Origin: Acinetobacter indicus CIP 110367
Lineage (GTDB): Bacteria > Pseudomonadota > Gammaproteobacteria > Pseudomonadales > Moraxellaceae
Assembly (NCBI RefSeq): GCF_000488255.1
Contig: NZ_KI530754.1
Location: 62,001 to 126,000 of the forward strand
Reading direction: 5' to 3'
DNA length: 64,000 bases
This document shows, one piece after another, positions 9,409-19,410 of the stretch. The notes under the pieces are model-generated. The model made no database searches. It was not told the DNA's origin and saw nothing but the letters and a program-made list of their open reading frames with translations. The position numbers and the translations under genes are program-made. Numbering within the stretch: position 1 is the stretch's first letter; each line of letters begins with the position of its first letter.

Positions 9409-10857
9409 TTAGCTGACTTGGGCAAAAACTGCTTCCGGTGGTGTTACCTCACTGACCAGATTATGCAGGGCAAAAATTTCATCCAGCTGTTCCTGAGTCA
9501 GTAATTCCTGCTCCAGTACCACCTGCTGAATGGTTTTGTTTTCAGCAATACACAGTTTCCCGATTTCATCACATTTGGCATGACCTAGAATCGGATCAAG
9601 CAAAGTGACAATACCGACGCTACGCATCACCGCATCATGGCAAGCCTGTTCATTGGCCTGAATGCCCTGAATACATTTCTCATCCAGACTTTTCATGGCT
9701 TGAGTCAATAACTGGATGGATTCATGAATCGACACGGCAATCACCGGTTCCATCACGTTTAACTGCAACTGCCCGGCTTCGGCCGCCATGGTCACGGTCA
9801 GGTCATTGCCAATCACTTTAAAAGCAATCTGGTTCACCACTTCCGGAATGACCGGATTGACCTTGGCCGGCATAATCGAAGAACCGGCCTGCAACTCCGG
9901 TAACCGGATTTCCCCCAGACCGGTACGCGGGCCAGAACTTAATAAACGCAGGTCATTACAGATTTTCGATAACTTCACCGCCAGACGTTTCAGTGTGCTG
10001 GATAAAATGATGAAAACCCCACAGTCGCTGGTGGCTTCGACATAATCTTCTGCGCCAATTAATGGCAAGCCGCTAATCTCTTTTAAAGCCTGCACCGCTT
10101 CCTGGGCATAGCCTTTGGGAGTATTTACACCCGTACCAATCGCGGTAGCGCCGAGGTTAATTTCCAGTAACAACTGACGGGTCCGGTCAATCAGTTTTAA
10201 ATCTTCTTTTAACAAGGTGGCAAAGGCACGGAACTCCTGCCCCAAGGTCATCGGCACGGCATCTTGCAGCTGGGTCCGGCCCATTTTTAATACATACTGA
10301 AATTCAGCTACTTTCTTGTAGAAACTGTCAATCAGGTTACGCATCTGCACGAACAGATCATCCAGACTGTAATAAGTCGCTAAACGCAAGGCTGTTGGAT
10401 AGACATCATTGGTCGATTGCGACTTATTAACATGATCATTTGGATGAATAGAAAAATAACTGCCTTTTTCCAGACCCAGATGTTCTAAGGCAATATTGGC
10501 AATGACCTCATTGCTGTTCATGTTAATCGACGTTCCGGCACCGCCCTGATAAACATCTAAAGGGAAATGCGCACGCCATGCAGCAGGCTGTTCAATCAGC
10601 TGGTCACAGGCATACTGAATCGCCTCAGCCACCTGCGGGGAGATTTTTTCAAACTGTAAATTGGTTTGTGCAGATGCTTTTTTCACTTGCGCCAAAGCAC
10701 GAATGAAATGCAGGTTTTCACCGACCTGCTGATTGGAGATCTGGAAGTTCTCCAAGGCACGCAAGGTATGAATACCATAATAACTGTCTGCCGGCACTTC
10801 TTTAGCACCCAGCAAATCATGCTCTATTCTTGTTTTCTCTGTCTGAACCGTAATCAC
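9409..10857 (-). CDS. aspA: Aspartate ammonia-lyase
   Basis: The 482-residue protein shows the aspartase/fumarase superfamily layout, with signature [15 protein letters not shown] and the family regions TSTDVYPTA-like ([14 protein letters not shown]) and [14 protein letters not shown]. It converts aspartate to fumarate and ammonia. The N-terminus ([29 protein letters not shown]) is that of AspA rather than FumC. The start is GTG at 10857 in a plausible context with AGTGAG upstream. It stands alone with a long AT-rich promoter region shared with putP, consistent with a cluster for using amino acids as carbon and nitrogen sources. Confidence 0.95.
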   Translation of the reverse strand: MITVQTEKTRIEHDLLGAKEVPADSYYGIHTLRALENFQISNQQVGENLHFIRALAQVKKASAQTNLQFEKISPQVAEAIQYACDQLIEQPAAWRAHFPLDVYQGGAGTSINMNSNEVIANIALEHLGLEKGSYFSIHPNDHVNKSQSTNDVYPTALRLATYYSLDDLFVQMRNLIDSFYKKVAEFQYVLKMGRTQLQDAVPMTLGQEFRAFATLLKEDLKLIDRTRQLLLEINLGATAIGTGVNTPKGYAQEAVQALKEISGLPLIGAEDYVEATSDCGVFIILSSTLKRLAVKLSKICNDLRLLSSGPRTGLGEIRLPELQAGSSIMPAKVNPVIPEVVNQIAFKVIGNDLTVTMAAEAGQLQLNVMEPVIAVSIHESIQLLTQAMKSLDEKCIQGIQANEQACHDAVMRSVGIVTLLDPILGHAKCDEIGKLCIAENKTIQQVVLEQELLTQEQLDEIFALHNLVSEVTPPEAVFAQVS

Positions 10858-11281
10858 ACTGTTTACTCACTATTTCGCACCAATATTGTGCATAAGAAAA
10901 TCTTAAACCTGTGCCAGCCTGAAACTACACAAGATTGATACGCTTTTTGAAATATTTAATTACACATTCTTTCTGAATGTACTGGATGTAACATAATGTA
11001 AATTTACTCCATTTTTAAGCCAGATTTAACAGATTCTCTCCATATTTGCAAAAATAAAAATATTCACCGCCTTATTCAAAATTTTGACTTAATAATTTTC
11101 CACTCATTGCAGCCATTTTTGCAATTGTATCTAAAGCTACAAACTGCAACACAAGACCGCTATAAATCCCGTCGAAATGTTACAGAACGTAATTTTAATT
11201 CCATGCTTGAATCAGCTCCTTGAAAAAATGCGCAAAAAATCATCTCGGATGGATGAACGCTTACAGACAAAGGATGGGCAT
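10858..11281. other. Long AT-rich divergent promoter region between aspA and putP
   Basis: The 424-base gap holds no credible gene. It is strongly AT-rich, with many A- and T-tracts and several TATAAT-like hexamers, and must contain the promoters of aspA (leftward) and putP (rightward). An AT-rich region of this kind would suit Lrp-family binding, but no specific operator can be picked by eye. Confidence 0.6.
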
Positions 11282-12790
11282 ATGAGTCAACTGAATCCCA
11301 CATTAATTACCTTTATATTTTATATCGTGGCCATGATCGGTATCGGGCTGTATGCCTACAAGGCCACCACAGATTTCTCGGATTATATTCTTGGGGGCCG
11401 CAGTCTGGGCAGCGTGGTGACTGCGCTTTCTGCCGGCGCATCGGATATGAGCGGCTGGCTGCTGATGGGTTTACCCGGTGCAATCTATCTGGCCGGATTA
11501 TCTGAAGCCTGGATCGCCATCGGCCTGATTATTGGTGCATGGTTAAACTGGCTTCTGGTCGCCGGGCGTTTGCGGGTTCATACCGAAGTACAAAACAATG
11601 CCCTGACCCTGCCGGATTATTTCACCAGCCGTTTTGGCGACCGCAAGAAAATCCTGCGCGTCAGTTCAGCACTGGTGATTCTGGTATTTTTCGCGATTTA
11701 CTGTGCATCCGGCATGGTGGCCGGTGCGCGTTTATTTGAAAGCCTGTTTGGCTGGTCCTATACCACGGCGCTGTGGATTGGCGCGATTGCCACCATCAGC
11801 TATGTCTGTATTGGCGGCTTCCTGGCAATTAGCTGGACCGATACCTTCCAGGCCGGGCTAATGATTTTTGCCCTGCTGATTACTCCCATCATGACCTATC
11901 TGGCACTGGGTGATCATAGCCAGCAGATTGGTCTGTTACTGGAAACTGCGCGCCCACATGCCACGCAGATGCTGTCCGGTTTAAGTTTTATTGCTATTTT
12001 ATCTTCTTTGGCATGGGGCTTAGGCTATTTTGGACAACCGCATATTCTGGTTTGCTTTATGGCAGCCGATTCGGTCAAAACCATTCCGGCGGCGCGTAAA
12101 ATTGGTATGAGCTGGATGATTCTCTGTCTGGGCGGCGCGGTGGGTGCCGGTTTCATTGCCATTGCCTATTTCCAGCAATTTCCAGAACTGGCGACTGTGG
12201 TGAATCAGAACCCTGAAACCGTGTTTATGGAGCTGACCAAAATCCTGTTTAATCCGTGGATTGCCGGGATTATTCTGGCCGCCATTTTAGCCGCGGTCAT
12301 GAGTACACTCAGCTGCCAGTTACTGGTCTGCTCCAGTACCTTAACTGAAGATTTGTACAAAGCCTTTTTACGCAAAAATGCCTCACAAAAAGAGCTGGTC
12401 TGGGTCGGCCGTTTTATGGTGCTGTTGATTGCAATGCTGGCAATCTGGCTGGCCAGCAATCCATCGAGTAAAGTCCTGGGGCTGGTGGCCTATGCCTGGG
12501 CCGGATTTGGCGCGGCTTTTGGTCCTCTCATTATTCTGTCGCTGTTCTGGAAACGCATGACCCTGAAAGGCGCGATTGCCGGGATGCTAGTCGGTGCGAT
12601 GACCGTGATTGTCTGGAAAAATGTCATGGCCGATACCGGACTCTATGAGATTATTCCCGGCTTTATTCTGGCCAGCCTGAGTATTGTAATAGTCAGTCTG
12701 CTCGACCGGACACCAAGTACAGAGGTGATTGAACGCTTTGAACAGTCAGATGCCGAGTACAAAAAAGCCATGCAGGAAATGAACAGCTAG
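11282..12790 (+). CDS. putP: Sodium/proline symporter
   Basis: The protein is 502 residues long, the same as E. coli PutP, when started at the ATG at 11282. AAAGGA lies seven bases upstream, whereas the longer frame from 11177 adds 35 non-family residues. It is a solute:sodium symporter with about 13 membrane segments; visible family stretches include FSDYILGGRSLGSVVTALSAGASDMSGW near the N-terminus (sodium and proline binding) and GLGYFGQPHILVCFMA. It imports proline at the inner membrane and supplies PutA. The downstream terminator separates it from the convergent Lrp-type gene. Confidence 0.94.
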   Translation: MSQLNPTLITFIFYIVAMIGIGLYAYKATTDFSDYILGGRSLGSVVTALSAGASDMSGWLLMGLPGAIYLAGLSEAWIAIGLIIGAWLNWLLVAGRLRVHTEVQNNALTLPDYFTSRFGDRKKILRVSSALVILVFFAIYCASGMVAGARLFESLFGWSYTTALWIGAIATISYVCIGGFLAISWTDTFQAGLMIFALLITPIMTYLALGDHSQQIGLLLETARPHATQMLSGLSFIAILSSLAWGLGYFGQPHILVCFMAADSVKTIPAARKIGMSWMILCLGGAVGAGFIAIAYFQQFPELATVVNQNPETVFMELTKILFNPWIAGIILAAILAAVMSTLSCQLLVCSSTLTEDLYKAFLRKNASQKELVWVGRFMVLLIAMLAIWLASNPSSKVLGLVAYAWAGFGAAFGPLIILSLFWKRMTLKGAIAGMLVGAMTVIVWKNVMADTGLYEIIPGFILASLSIVIVSLLDRTPSTEVIERFEQSDAEYKKAMQEMNS

Positions 12791-12826
12791 CACAGCAATC
12801 TACCGAATTGATTGATCATCCATAAA

Positions 12827-12848
12827 AAAAGGAGCTTCGGCTCCTTTT
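12827..12848. terminator. UUCG-loop terminator between putP and the Lrp-type gene
   Basis: GGAGC and GCTCC (12831-12835 and 12840-12844) close a TTCG tetraloop, flanked by A and T runs. It can work in both directions. Confidence 0.88.
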
Positions 12849-12883
12849 GGGTTTTAACGGAAAATACAGACAAAGATGACGGT

Positions 12884-13375
12884 TTATTTGGCCTTGTGCT
12901 GATATTTCAGTTTCAATTGCGAGCTTTCCTTAATCACTTCCATCACCGGATAACTGCGGGTTTCTTTCACCCCCGGCAACTGCCATAAAATTTGCCCGGA
13001 AATCTTACGGAATTCTTCCATATTGGCGCAGCGGATTTTGACTACAAAATCGAAACCACCACTAATCATGTGACATTCCACAATTTCCGGATGCTGCAAA
13101 ATCGCATCTGAAAATTCTTCCAGTACATTCGGTGTGGTTTTATCCAGCAGAATTTCCACAAATACCACAAAACTGCTATTCAGCAACTCCGGATTCAGCT
13201 TGGCTTCATAGCCCAGAATAAAACCATCTTTACTCAGTTTCTGCACCCGTGCCAGCGCAGCAGTTGGCGATAAATTGACGGCTTCGGCCAGTTTAATATT
13301 TGAAATCCGGCCATCTTTTTGCAGAATATCCAGAATTTTAATGTCAGTGCGATCCAGGCTCATCATTCCATTCAT
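12884..13375 (-). CDS. Lrp/AsnC-family regulator, probably of proline catabolism
   Basis: The 163-residue protein has an N-terminal AsnC-type helix-turn-helix (LDRTDIKILDILQKDGRISNIKLAEAVNLSP) and a C-terminal RAM ligand domain (ECHMISGGFDFVVKIRC). Family members form octamers that bind amino acids and control amino-acid catabolic genes. It is divergent from putA with a 120-base AT-rich gap, and putA here lacks its own DNA-binding domain, so this protein is the likely proline-responsive activator (PutR-like). ATGs at 13375 and 13363 are both possible starts. Confidence 0.88.
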   Translation of the reverse strand: MNGMMSLDRTDIKILDILQKDGRISNIKLAEAVNLSPTAALARVQKLSKDGFILGYEAKLNPELLNSSFVVFVEILLDKTTPNVLEEFSDAILQHPEIVECHMISGGFDFVVKIRCANMEEFRKISGQILWQLPGVKETRSYPVMEVIKESSQLKLKYQHKAK

Positions 13376-13495
13376 AATCCGTATTTATCTCTAAAAATAA
13401 CAAAAATTATAGTGAGTTATTCGGCATATTTTCTGTGATCATAAATTATATAAGGTACACCGTTCAACTAAAATATATCGTCACAGGATGTTGGC

Positions 13496-16400
13496 ATGAA
13501 CATGATGGATAGCGAAACCCATTTCGACGACGCAAAACCGCATTTGGATTACATCACTGAATTCAAAGAAAAAAATGAGGCAGAAATTGCCATCAATACC
13601 GCATGGCGTCGCCCTGAAAGTGAATGTGTCAGCCATTTACTCGAGCACAGTGAAATTCCTGATGCACTCAACAGCCAAATTTATGAGCTGGCTTTTCAGC
13701 TGGCCCACTCCCTGCGTGAACGTAAAAATTCCAGCGGTAAAGCCGGTCTGGTGCAAGGCCTGTTGCAAGAGTTCTCCCTCTCTTCACAAGAAGGCATCGC
13801 CCTGATGTGTCTGGCCGAAGCGCTATTACGTATTCCTGATACCGCAACCCGTGATCTGCTGATCCGTGACAAGATCAATCAAGGCAACTGGAAAGAGCAT
13901 TTAGGCCAAAGTAACCTGATGTTTGTGAATGCAGCGGCCTGGGGCTTAATGCTGACCGGCAAGCTGATGCAAACCCCGAAACAGAACAGCTTAAGCGGTA
14001 TTCTGACTGGCCTGCTGGCGCGCAGTGGTCGTGGCATTATCCGTAAAGCGGTAGATGTGGCGATGCGGATGATGGGTGAGCAGTTCGTGACTGGTGAAAC
14101 CATTAGCGAAGCCCTGCAACATGCCGAACCGTTAGAAGAAAAAGGTTTCCGTTATTCTTATGACATGCTCGGTGAAGCGGCCCTGACCGAACACGATGCA
14201 GAGCGTTATTTTGATGACTATCAAAATGCCATCCATGCCATTGGCCAGGCCTCTAAAGATAAAGATGTTTATACCGGTCCGGGGATTTCGATCAAGCTCT
14301 CTGCCCTGCATCCACGTTATCAGCGTGCTCAAATTGACCGCGTGCATACCGAACTGTATGACAAGGTGCTGCAACTGGCGGTGCTGGCCAAAGACTATAA
14401 TATTGGCCTGAATATTGATGCCGAAGAATCTGAACGACTGGAAATGTCTTTAGAGTTGCTGGAGCGTCTGTGTTTTGAACCGGCACTGGATAACTGGAAA
14501 GGCATTGGCTTTGTGATTCAGGCCTACCAGAAACGCTGCTTCTATGTGGTAGATTATGTGGTCGATCTGGCCAAACGCAGCCAGAAACGCCTGATGATCC
14601 GTCTGGTGAAAGGCGCCTATTGGGACAGCGAAATCAAGAAAGCGCAAATTGATGGCATGTCGGATTATCCAGTGTTTACCCGTAAAGTGCATACCGATCT
14701 GTCCTATATTGCCTGTGCAAAAAAATTACTGGCGGCACCGGAACAGATTTATCCGCAGTTTGCGACTCACAATGCCCAGACGCTGGCCACGATTTATCAT
14801 CTGGCCGATCCGGCGCGTTACTACGCTGGCCAATACGAATTCCAATGCCTGCATGGCATGGGCGAGCCATTATATGAAAATGTGGTCGGCTCGAAACAGC
14901 AGCAGAAACTCGGTGTGCCGTGCCGTATTTATGCGCCGGTCGGTAACCATGAAACCCTGCTAGCCTATCTGGTGCGTCGTTTGCTGGAAAATGGTGCCAA
15001 CACCTCTTTCGTCAACCGTATTGCCGATAAGACCCTGAACATTGAAGATCTGATCGAAAATCCACATCAGACTATTTTAGCCACGGCTCAACAGGAACAG
15101 AAAGTCGGCCAGAAACATCCGGCGATTCCCTTACCGCATGAGTTATATGGCGAGCAGCGCGACAACTCTGCCGGCCTGGACTTAGCCAATGATCAGGACT
15201 TGGCGGCATTAAATACAACCGCGCAGAGTTTGCATCAGCATCAATGGACTGCCCTGCCCATGGGTGAAGGCTTAACCACCGAAGACAGTGCCGATGTACA
15301 CGCGATTTTAAACCCGGCTCAGCATCAGGATATTGTTGGTCATGTACAGGAAGCCACAGCAGCACAGGTCAATCAGGCCCTAGAAAATGCGGTACAGGCA
15401 CAAGCCGTCTGGGCCAATATTTCCAAACATGAACGCGCACAATGTCTGGAACGTGCTGCCGATTTAATGCAGGCACGCCTGCAACCGCTCATGCTGCTCC
15501 TCTGCCGCGAAAGTGGCAAGACCTATGCCAATGCCATTGCCGAAGTGCGTGAAGCAATTGATTTCCTGCGCTACTATGCCGCGCAAATGCGTGATCTGGA
15601 CATCAATACCCAGATCATTCCGCTAGGGCCGGTGCTGTGTATCAGCCCATGGAATTTCCCGCTGGCGATTTTTAGCGGCCAGATTGCCGCAGCGCTGGTG
15701 GCTGGCAATACCGTTCTGACCAAACCGGCCGAGCAGACCCCACTGATTGCAGCACAAGCGGTGCAGATTTTATGGGATGCTGGCATTCCGCAAAATGTAC
15801 TGCAACTGCTGCCTGGACGCGGTGAAACGGTCGGTGCGCAGCTGAGTCAGGATGAACGGATTCAGGGCATTATGTTTACCGGCTCGACCGAAGTCGCCAA
15901 AATCCTGAATCAGACCGTGGCCAAACGTTTAAGCCAGACCGGTAGTGCTATTCCACTGATTGCGGAAACTGGCGGACAAAACGCCATGATTGTTGATTCT
16001 TCAGCCCTGACCGAACAGGTGATTCTGGATGCGGTCAGCTCTGCTTACGACAGTGCCGGACAACGCTGCTCTGCCCTGCGAATTTTATGTGTGCAGGAAG
16101 ATAATGCCGACACGGTACTGACTATGCTCAAAGGTGCCATGCAGCAGTTGCGCGTCGGTAATCCTTATTTGCTGAAAACCGACATTGGTCCGGTGATTGA
16201 CCTGGAAGCGCAGAACAATATTGAGCGTCATATTGAAAAAATGCGCATTAAGGGCTATCCGGTGCATCAGTTGATGTGGAATAAGCAAAGCGATGCAAGC
16301 TTGCAACACGGCACTTTTGTACCACCAACGCTGATTGAACTGCCGCATCTGGATGATCTGGAGCGCGAAGTGTTTGGCCCGGTACTGCATGTGATTCGCT

Positions 16401-17248
16401 ACCGTTATGGACAGCTTGATCAACTGCTGGCGCAAATCAATGCCAAAGGTTATGGCCTGACCATGGGCTTGCATACCCGTATTGATGAAACCATTCATAG
16501 CGTGATTGCCCAAGCCGAGGTCGGCAACCTGTATATCAACCGTAATATTGTCGGTGCTGTGGTCGGGGTGCAACCTTTTGGCGGCGAAGGCCTGTCCGGG
16601 ACTGGACCTAAGGCCGGTGGACCACTGTATCTCTACCGCTTAATGCAATACTGCTCGCAGAAAAAGCTGGCTCAACCATTTGCGGCGCAGGCTCAGCATC
16701 CAGCAGCAATGCCTGCCCTGTATAACCAATTGGTGGACTGGGTACAGGCCGAGTTCCCGCAGCAGCTGATTCAACTACCGGAGAAAATTGCCACGGGTCA
16801 GAGTTTTAACCTGACTGGTCCAACCGGTGAAAGTAACCAGTATACGATTTTGCCACGTCATGCCGTGCTATCCCTGGCTGAACAGGAGCTGGATCAGATT
16901 CATCAGTTACTGGCAATTTTTGCAGTCGGCAGTCAGCCGGTGGTTCTGGCAGAAAACCGCTTCATGCTGAAATATCTGCCGAAAATGCCGCCAGAGATTG
17001 CCCAGCGGATTCGCGTGATCCCAGACCTGCTGCATGGCGATTACGATGCAGTGCTGCATCATGGTAGTTCGGTACAATTGCTGGAATTACAGCAAACGGT
17101 AGCGCAGCGTGCCGGGGCAATTGTCGGCATCAGCCATCTCAAACCGAATGATCCGAAAATTCCGCTGGAACGTCTGGTGATTGAACGGGCCATCAGCATT
17201 AATACTGCTGCGGCCGGAGGGAACGCCAGCCTGATGACGCTGGATTAA
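13496..17248 (+). CDS. putA: Bifunctional proline dehydrogenase / P5C dehydrogenase
   Basis: The 1250-residue enzyme oxidises proline to glutamate in two steps. The proline dehydrogenase barrel (about residues 120-480) shows GPGISIKLSALHPRY, RLMIRLVKGAYWDSE and the FAD region QCLHGMGEPLY. The aldehyde dehydrogenase half (about 600-1060) has SPWNFPLAIFSGQIAAAL, ETGGQNAMIVDSS, the catalytic cysteine in SAGQRCSALR and PFGGEGLSGTGPKAGG. A C-terminal ALDH-like tail follows. The N-terminus lacks the ribbon-helix-helix domain of E. coli PutA (1320 residues), so it cannot autoregulate that way. It is likely controlled by the divergent Lrp-type gene and works with PutP. Confidence 0.96.
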   Translation: MNMMDSETHFDDAKPHLDYITEFKEKNEAEIAINTAWRRPESECVSHLLEHSEIPDALNSQIYELAFQLAHSLRERKNSSGKAGLVQGLLQEFSLSSQEGIALMCLAEALLRIPDTATRDLLIRDKINQGNWKEHLGQSNLMFVNAAAWGLMLTGKLMQTPKQNSLSGILTGLLARSGRGIIRKAVDVAMRMMGEQFVTGETISEALQHAEPLEEKGFRYSYDMLGEAALTEHDAERYFDDYQNAIHAIGQASKDKDVYTGPGISIKLSALHPRYQRAQIDRVHTELYDKVLQLAVLAKDYNIGLNIDAEESERLEMSLELLERLCFEPALDNWKGIGFVIQAYQKRCFYVVDYVVDLAKRSQKRLMIRLVKGAYWDSEIKKAQIDGMSDYPVFTRKVHTDLSYIACAKKLLAAPEQIYPQFATHNAQTLATIYHLADPARYYAGQYEFQCLHGMGEPLYENVVGSKQQQKLGVPCRIYAPVGNHETLLAYLVRRLLENGANTSFVNRIADKTLNIEDLIENPHQTILATAQQEQKVGQKHPAIPLPHELYGEQRDNSAGLDLANDQDLAALNTTAQSLHQHQWTALPMGEGLTTEDSADVHAILNPAQHQDIVGHVQEATAAQVNQALENAVQAQAVWANISKHERAQCLERAADLMQARLQPLMLLLCRESGKTYANAIAEVREAIDFLRYYAAQMRDLDINTQIIPLGPVLCISPWNFPLAIFSGQIAAALVAGNTVLTKPAEQTPLIAAQAVQILWDAGIPQNVLQLLPGRGETVGAQLSQDERIQGIMFTGSTEVAKILNQTVAKRLSQTGSAIPLIAETGGQNAMIVDSSALTEQVILDAVSSAYDSAGQRCSALRILCVQEDNADTVLTMLKGAMQQLRVGNPYLLKTDIGPVIDLEAQNNIERHIEKMRIKGYPVHQLMWNKQSDASLQHGTFVPPTLIELPHLDDLEREVFGPVLHVIRYRYGQLDQLLAQINAKGYGLTMGLHTRIDETIHSVIAQAEVGNLYINRNIVGAVVGVQPFGGEGLSGTGPKAGGPLYLYRLMQYCSQKKLAQPFAAQAQHPAAMPALYNQLVDWVQAEFPQQLIQLPEKIATGQSFNLTGPTGESNQYTILPRHAVLSLAEQELDQIHQLLAIFAVGSQPVVLAENRFMLKYLPKMPPEIAQRIRVIPDLLHGDYDAVLHHGSSVQLLELQQTVAQRAGAIVGISHLKPNDPKIPLERLVIERAISINTAAAGGNASLMTLD

Positions 17249-17280
17249 AGCCGCTCCTTTTCATGGTGTTATTCCTCTTT

Positions 17281-17323
17281 GCCAAACCAACTCTCCCTGG
17301 TCTCTGTTGGTTTGGCTTTTTTT
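17281..17323 (+). terminator. Terminator of putA
   Basis: An 11-pair stem, GCCAAACCAAC (17281-17291) with GTTGGTTTGGC (17306-17316), is followed by seven Ts. Confidence 0.92.
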
Positions 17324-17500
17324 ATCTTTGCTCTCGCAAGTGATGTATTTCCCGGCTTTAATCTGCCGATCTGTTGAGCTGAAGCTCGATTTCTTCCCTC
17401 ACGCTACCGCAATTTAAGGTTTGCACAGAATATCTTTAGGCATCTGCCTGAAACTTTGTTACCATCCCCTGTCTCAATGGGTTTGTGATTTTTACTGCAT

Positions 17501-18583
17501 ATGACTTCATCTTATCAGCAACAACTTGATGCCAAAGTTGCACGTATTTCTGCACAGTTTGCCGAATTTAATCCTCCAGCACTGGAGGTGTTTGCCTCGC
17601 CTGAACAGCATTTCCGTATGCGTGCAGAATTCCGGATTTGGCATACCGAAGATGACCTGTTTTATGCCATGTTTGAACGCGATGAGCAGCAGAACAAAAA
17701 AGTCATTCGAATTGATGAATTTCCAATTGCCGATGCCAGCATCAACCAGTTAATGCCGGTACTGCTGAATGCCTTAAAAGCAGAACCGCTGTTATCCAAT
17801 CGCCTGTTTGAAGTGCATTTTCTGGCGACCTTAAAAGGTGAAATGCTGGTTTCACTGATTTATCGCTGTCCATTAACTGCAGAGTGGGAAGCGCTGGCCA
17901 AACAGCTGGCCGAGCAACTGCAGATTAAAATTATTGGCCGGAGCCGTGGCCAGAAACTGGTACTGAGCGATGAGTTTGTGGTGGAAGAACTGCAGGTCTT
18001 TGAACGCCAGTATCAATACAAACAGATTGAAAGCAGCTTTACCCAACCGAATGCGCGCGTTTGCCAGCACATGCTGGAATGGGCCTGTACGGCTGCCGGA
18101 CACTCTAATCAGGACCTGTTAGAGCTGTACTGTGGTAATGGTAACTTTACCCTGCCACTGTCGACCCGTTTTAATCGCGTCTTAGCCACAGAACTGGCCA
18201 AATCTTCAGTCTATGCGGCGCAGTGGAATATTGAGCAGAACCAGATTGACAATATTCAGGTGGCGCGTTTATCTGCCGAAGAATTTACCCAGGCCTACAA
18301 CGGCGAGCGTGAATTCCGCCGTTTGCAGGAAGCCGGCATTGAGATGTCCAGCTATCAGTTTGATACCGTGTTTGTAGACCCACCACGTGCCGGTATTGAT
18401 GCCGAAACCTTAAAACTGCTACAACGTTTTGAGCGGATTATTTATATCTCCTGTAATCCGGATACGCTGCATGACAATTTGCAGACTTTGGCCAGCACCC
18501 ACAAGATCACCCAATTTGCCCTGTTTGACCAATTCCCTTATACCCATCATGTGGAATCTGGTGTCTTACTGGAAAAGATCTAA
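17501..18583 (+). CDS. trmA: tRNA (uracil-54, C5)-methyltransferase
   Basis: The 360-residue protein is TrmA, which methylates U54 in the T-loop of tRNA. It has the AdoMet motif [15 protein letters not shown], the FVDPPRAG motif, and the catalytic cysteine in [11 protein letters not shown] followed by the C-terminal [11 protein letters not shown] end. It lacks an N-terminal TRAM domain and iron-sulfur cysteines, which separates it from RlmC/RlmD. The promoter must lie in the 177 bases after the putA terminator. It stands as a single gene with its own terminator. Confidence 0.95.
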   Translation: MTSSYQQQLDAKVARISAQFAEFNPPALEVFASPEQHFRMRAEFRIWHTEDDLFYAMFERDEQQNKKVIRIDEFPIADASINQLMPVLLNALKAEPLLSNRLFEVHFLATLKGEMLVSLIYRCPLTAEWEALAKQLAEQLQIKIIGRSRGQKLVLSDEFVVEELQVFERQYQYKQIESSFTQPNARVCQHMLEWACTAAGHSNQDLLELYCGNGNFTLPLSTRFNRVLATELAKSSVYAAQWNIEQNQIDNIQVARLSAEEFTQAYNGEREFRRLQEAGIEMSSYQFDTVFVDPPRAGIDAETLKLLQRFERIIYISCNPDTLHDNLQTLASTHKITQFALFDQFPYTHHVESGVLLEKI

Positions 18584-18616
18584 AACAATTTGTTTCAAAT
18601 TATATTATTCAGTCCG

Positions 18617-18646
18617 AAAAGGAAGATTTTTTAATCTTCCTTTTTT
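18617..18646 (+). terminator. Terminator of trmA
   Basis: A 12-pair stem, AAAAGGAAGATT (18617-18628) with AATCTTCCTTTT (18633-18644), is followed by further Ts. Confidence 0.88.
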
Positions 18647-18826
18647 CTTATAAAAACAAGCAACTTAGTTATAATCAAGGCTTATAGCCATCATAATTAC
18701 GTTTAAACTGTTACAAGCTATCGAAATTTCTAGAGTCTGTTTGCTGCTTTTATCACTTTAGTCGACTTGCATTAATTTTTAAATTGGCTATATTTCGAGC
18801 TATGTTAGGTTGCAAATGAAGGCTCT

Positions 18827-19051
18827 ATGAGTTTTTGGCAAAAGCTGTTCGCTCAGGAACAGCAAAACGAGCATAAGAATCAGATTGCTTGTGTTGAAAA
18901 TGATTGCTCTTGTAAGACAAATGAACAGCTTCTTGAAGCTTTAGCAAAAGCGACAGATGAAGATGTGATTATTGGTATTAAAAAGGTTCTCGCTTCGCGC
19001 GGCTATAGCCGTAAAGAGTTGAATGAACTTCAACATTTACCCCTGCAATAG
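18827..19051 (+). CDS. Small hypothetical protein
   Basis: The 74-residue protein is not recognised. It has an N-terminal amphipathic start (MSFWQKLFAQEQQ), a short cysteine cluster (ACVENDCSC, residues 22-30), and a helical second half with TNEQLLEALAKATDEDVIIGIKKVL-type repeats of acidic and hydrophobic residues and a charged end. There is no signal peptide or membrane segment, so it is probably cytoplasmic. GAAGG lies upstream of the ATG, and a good terminator follows 16 bases after the stop, so the gene is believable. The three cysteines could bind a metal, but this is a guess. Confidence 0.65.
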   Translation: MSFWQKLFAQEQQNEHKNQIACVENDCSCKTNEQLLEALAKATDEDVIIGIKKVLASRGYSRKELNELQHLPLQ

Positions 19052-19067
19052 CAGAGTCTGACCACAG

Positions 19068-19101
19068 AAAAAGGCATTTAGAATTTCTAGGTGCCTTTTT
19101 T
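19068..19101 (+). terminator. Terminator of the small hypothetical gene
   Basis: AAAAAGGCA (19068-19076) pairs with TGCCTTTTT (19092-19100), with extra Ts after the stem. Confidence 0.85.
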
Positions 19102-19247
19102 ATTGGTCTGATTTTAATCAGATTTCTTAGTTTTGACATTTTTTTCATGTATGCTCAAGGGCTTAGATCAGTCTTGATCGTATTTTTAATTCAATACATA
19201 ACAATAAGGACACCATGATGAACAACAAAATGATCGGCGCTCTTACC

Positions 19248-19410
19248 GTTATTTAAAACCTACTCAAACCTACTCAATGTGGGTTTGATGTTTAATTCCT
19301 ACTTCACCATCAAGAACCTAAAGCATTTGCTTTAGGGATTACCTCAATTCCATAGGCTGTCACGGTGTAACTCACCGCCTTAATCACCACTTATGCAGTG
19401 ATTAAATCTT
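19248..19410 (-). ncRNA. Predicted omega (guide) RNA scaffold of TnpB
   Basis: The stretch from the end of tnpB to the element edge is non-coding and rich in hairpins: CCTAAAGC/GCTTTAGG (19317-19336), CGGTG/CACCG (19363-19377) and TAATCAC/GTGATTA (19381-19404, overlapping the tnpB stop). In TnpB systems the omega RNA comes from this region, and its guide is the adjoining host DNA. Here the guide would be the complement of bases up to 19247, starting GGTAAGAGCGCCGATC. This is inferred from position and folding only. Confidence 0.55.

Noticed and set aside
11177-11281. Longer N-terminus for putP
   Set aside because: The extra 35 residues are not like the family, and AAAGGA is placed correctly for the ATG at 11282.
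16085-16573. 162-codon frame opposite putA
   Set aside because: It lies wholly within the conserved aldehyde dehydrogenase half of putA on the other strand and is a shadow frame.
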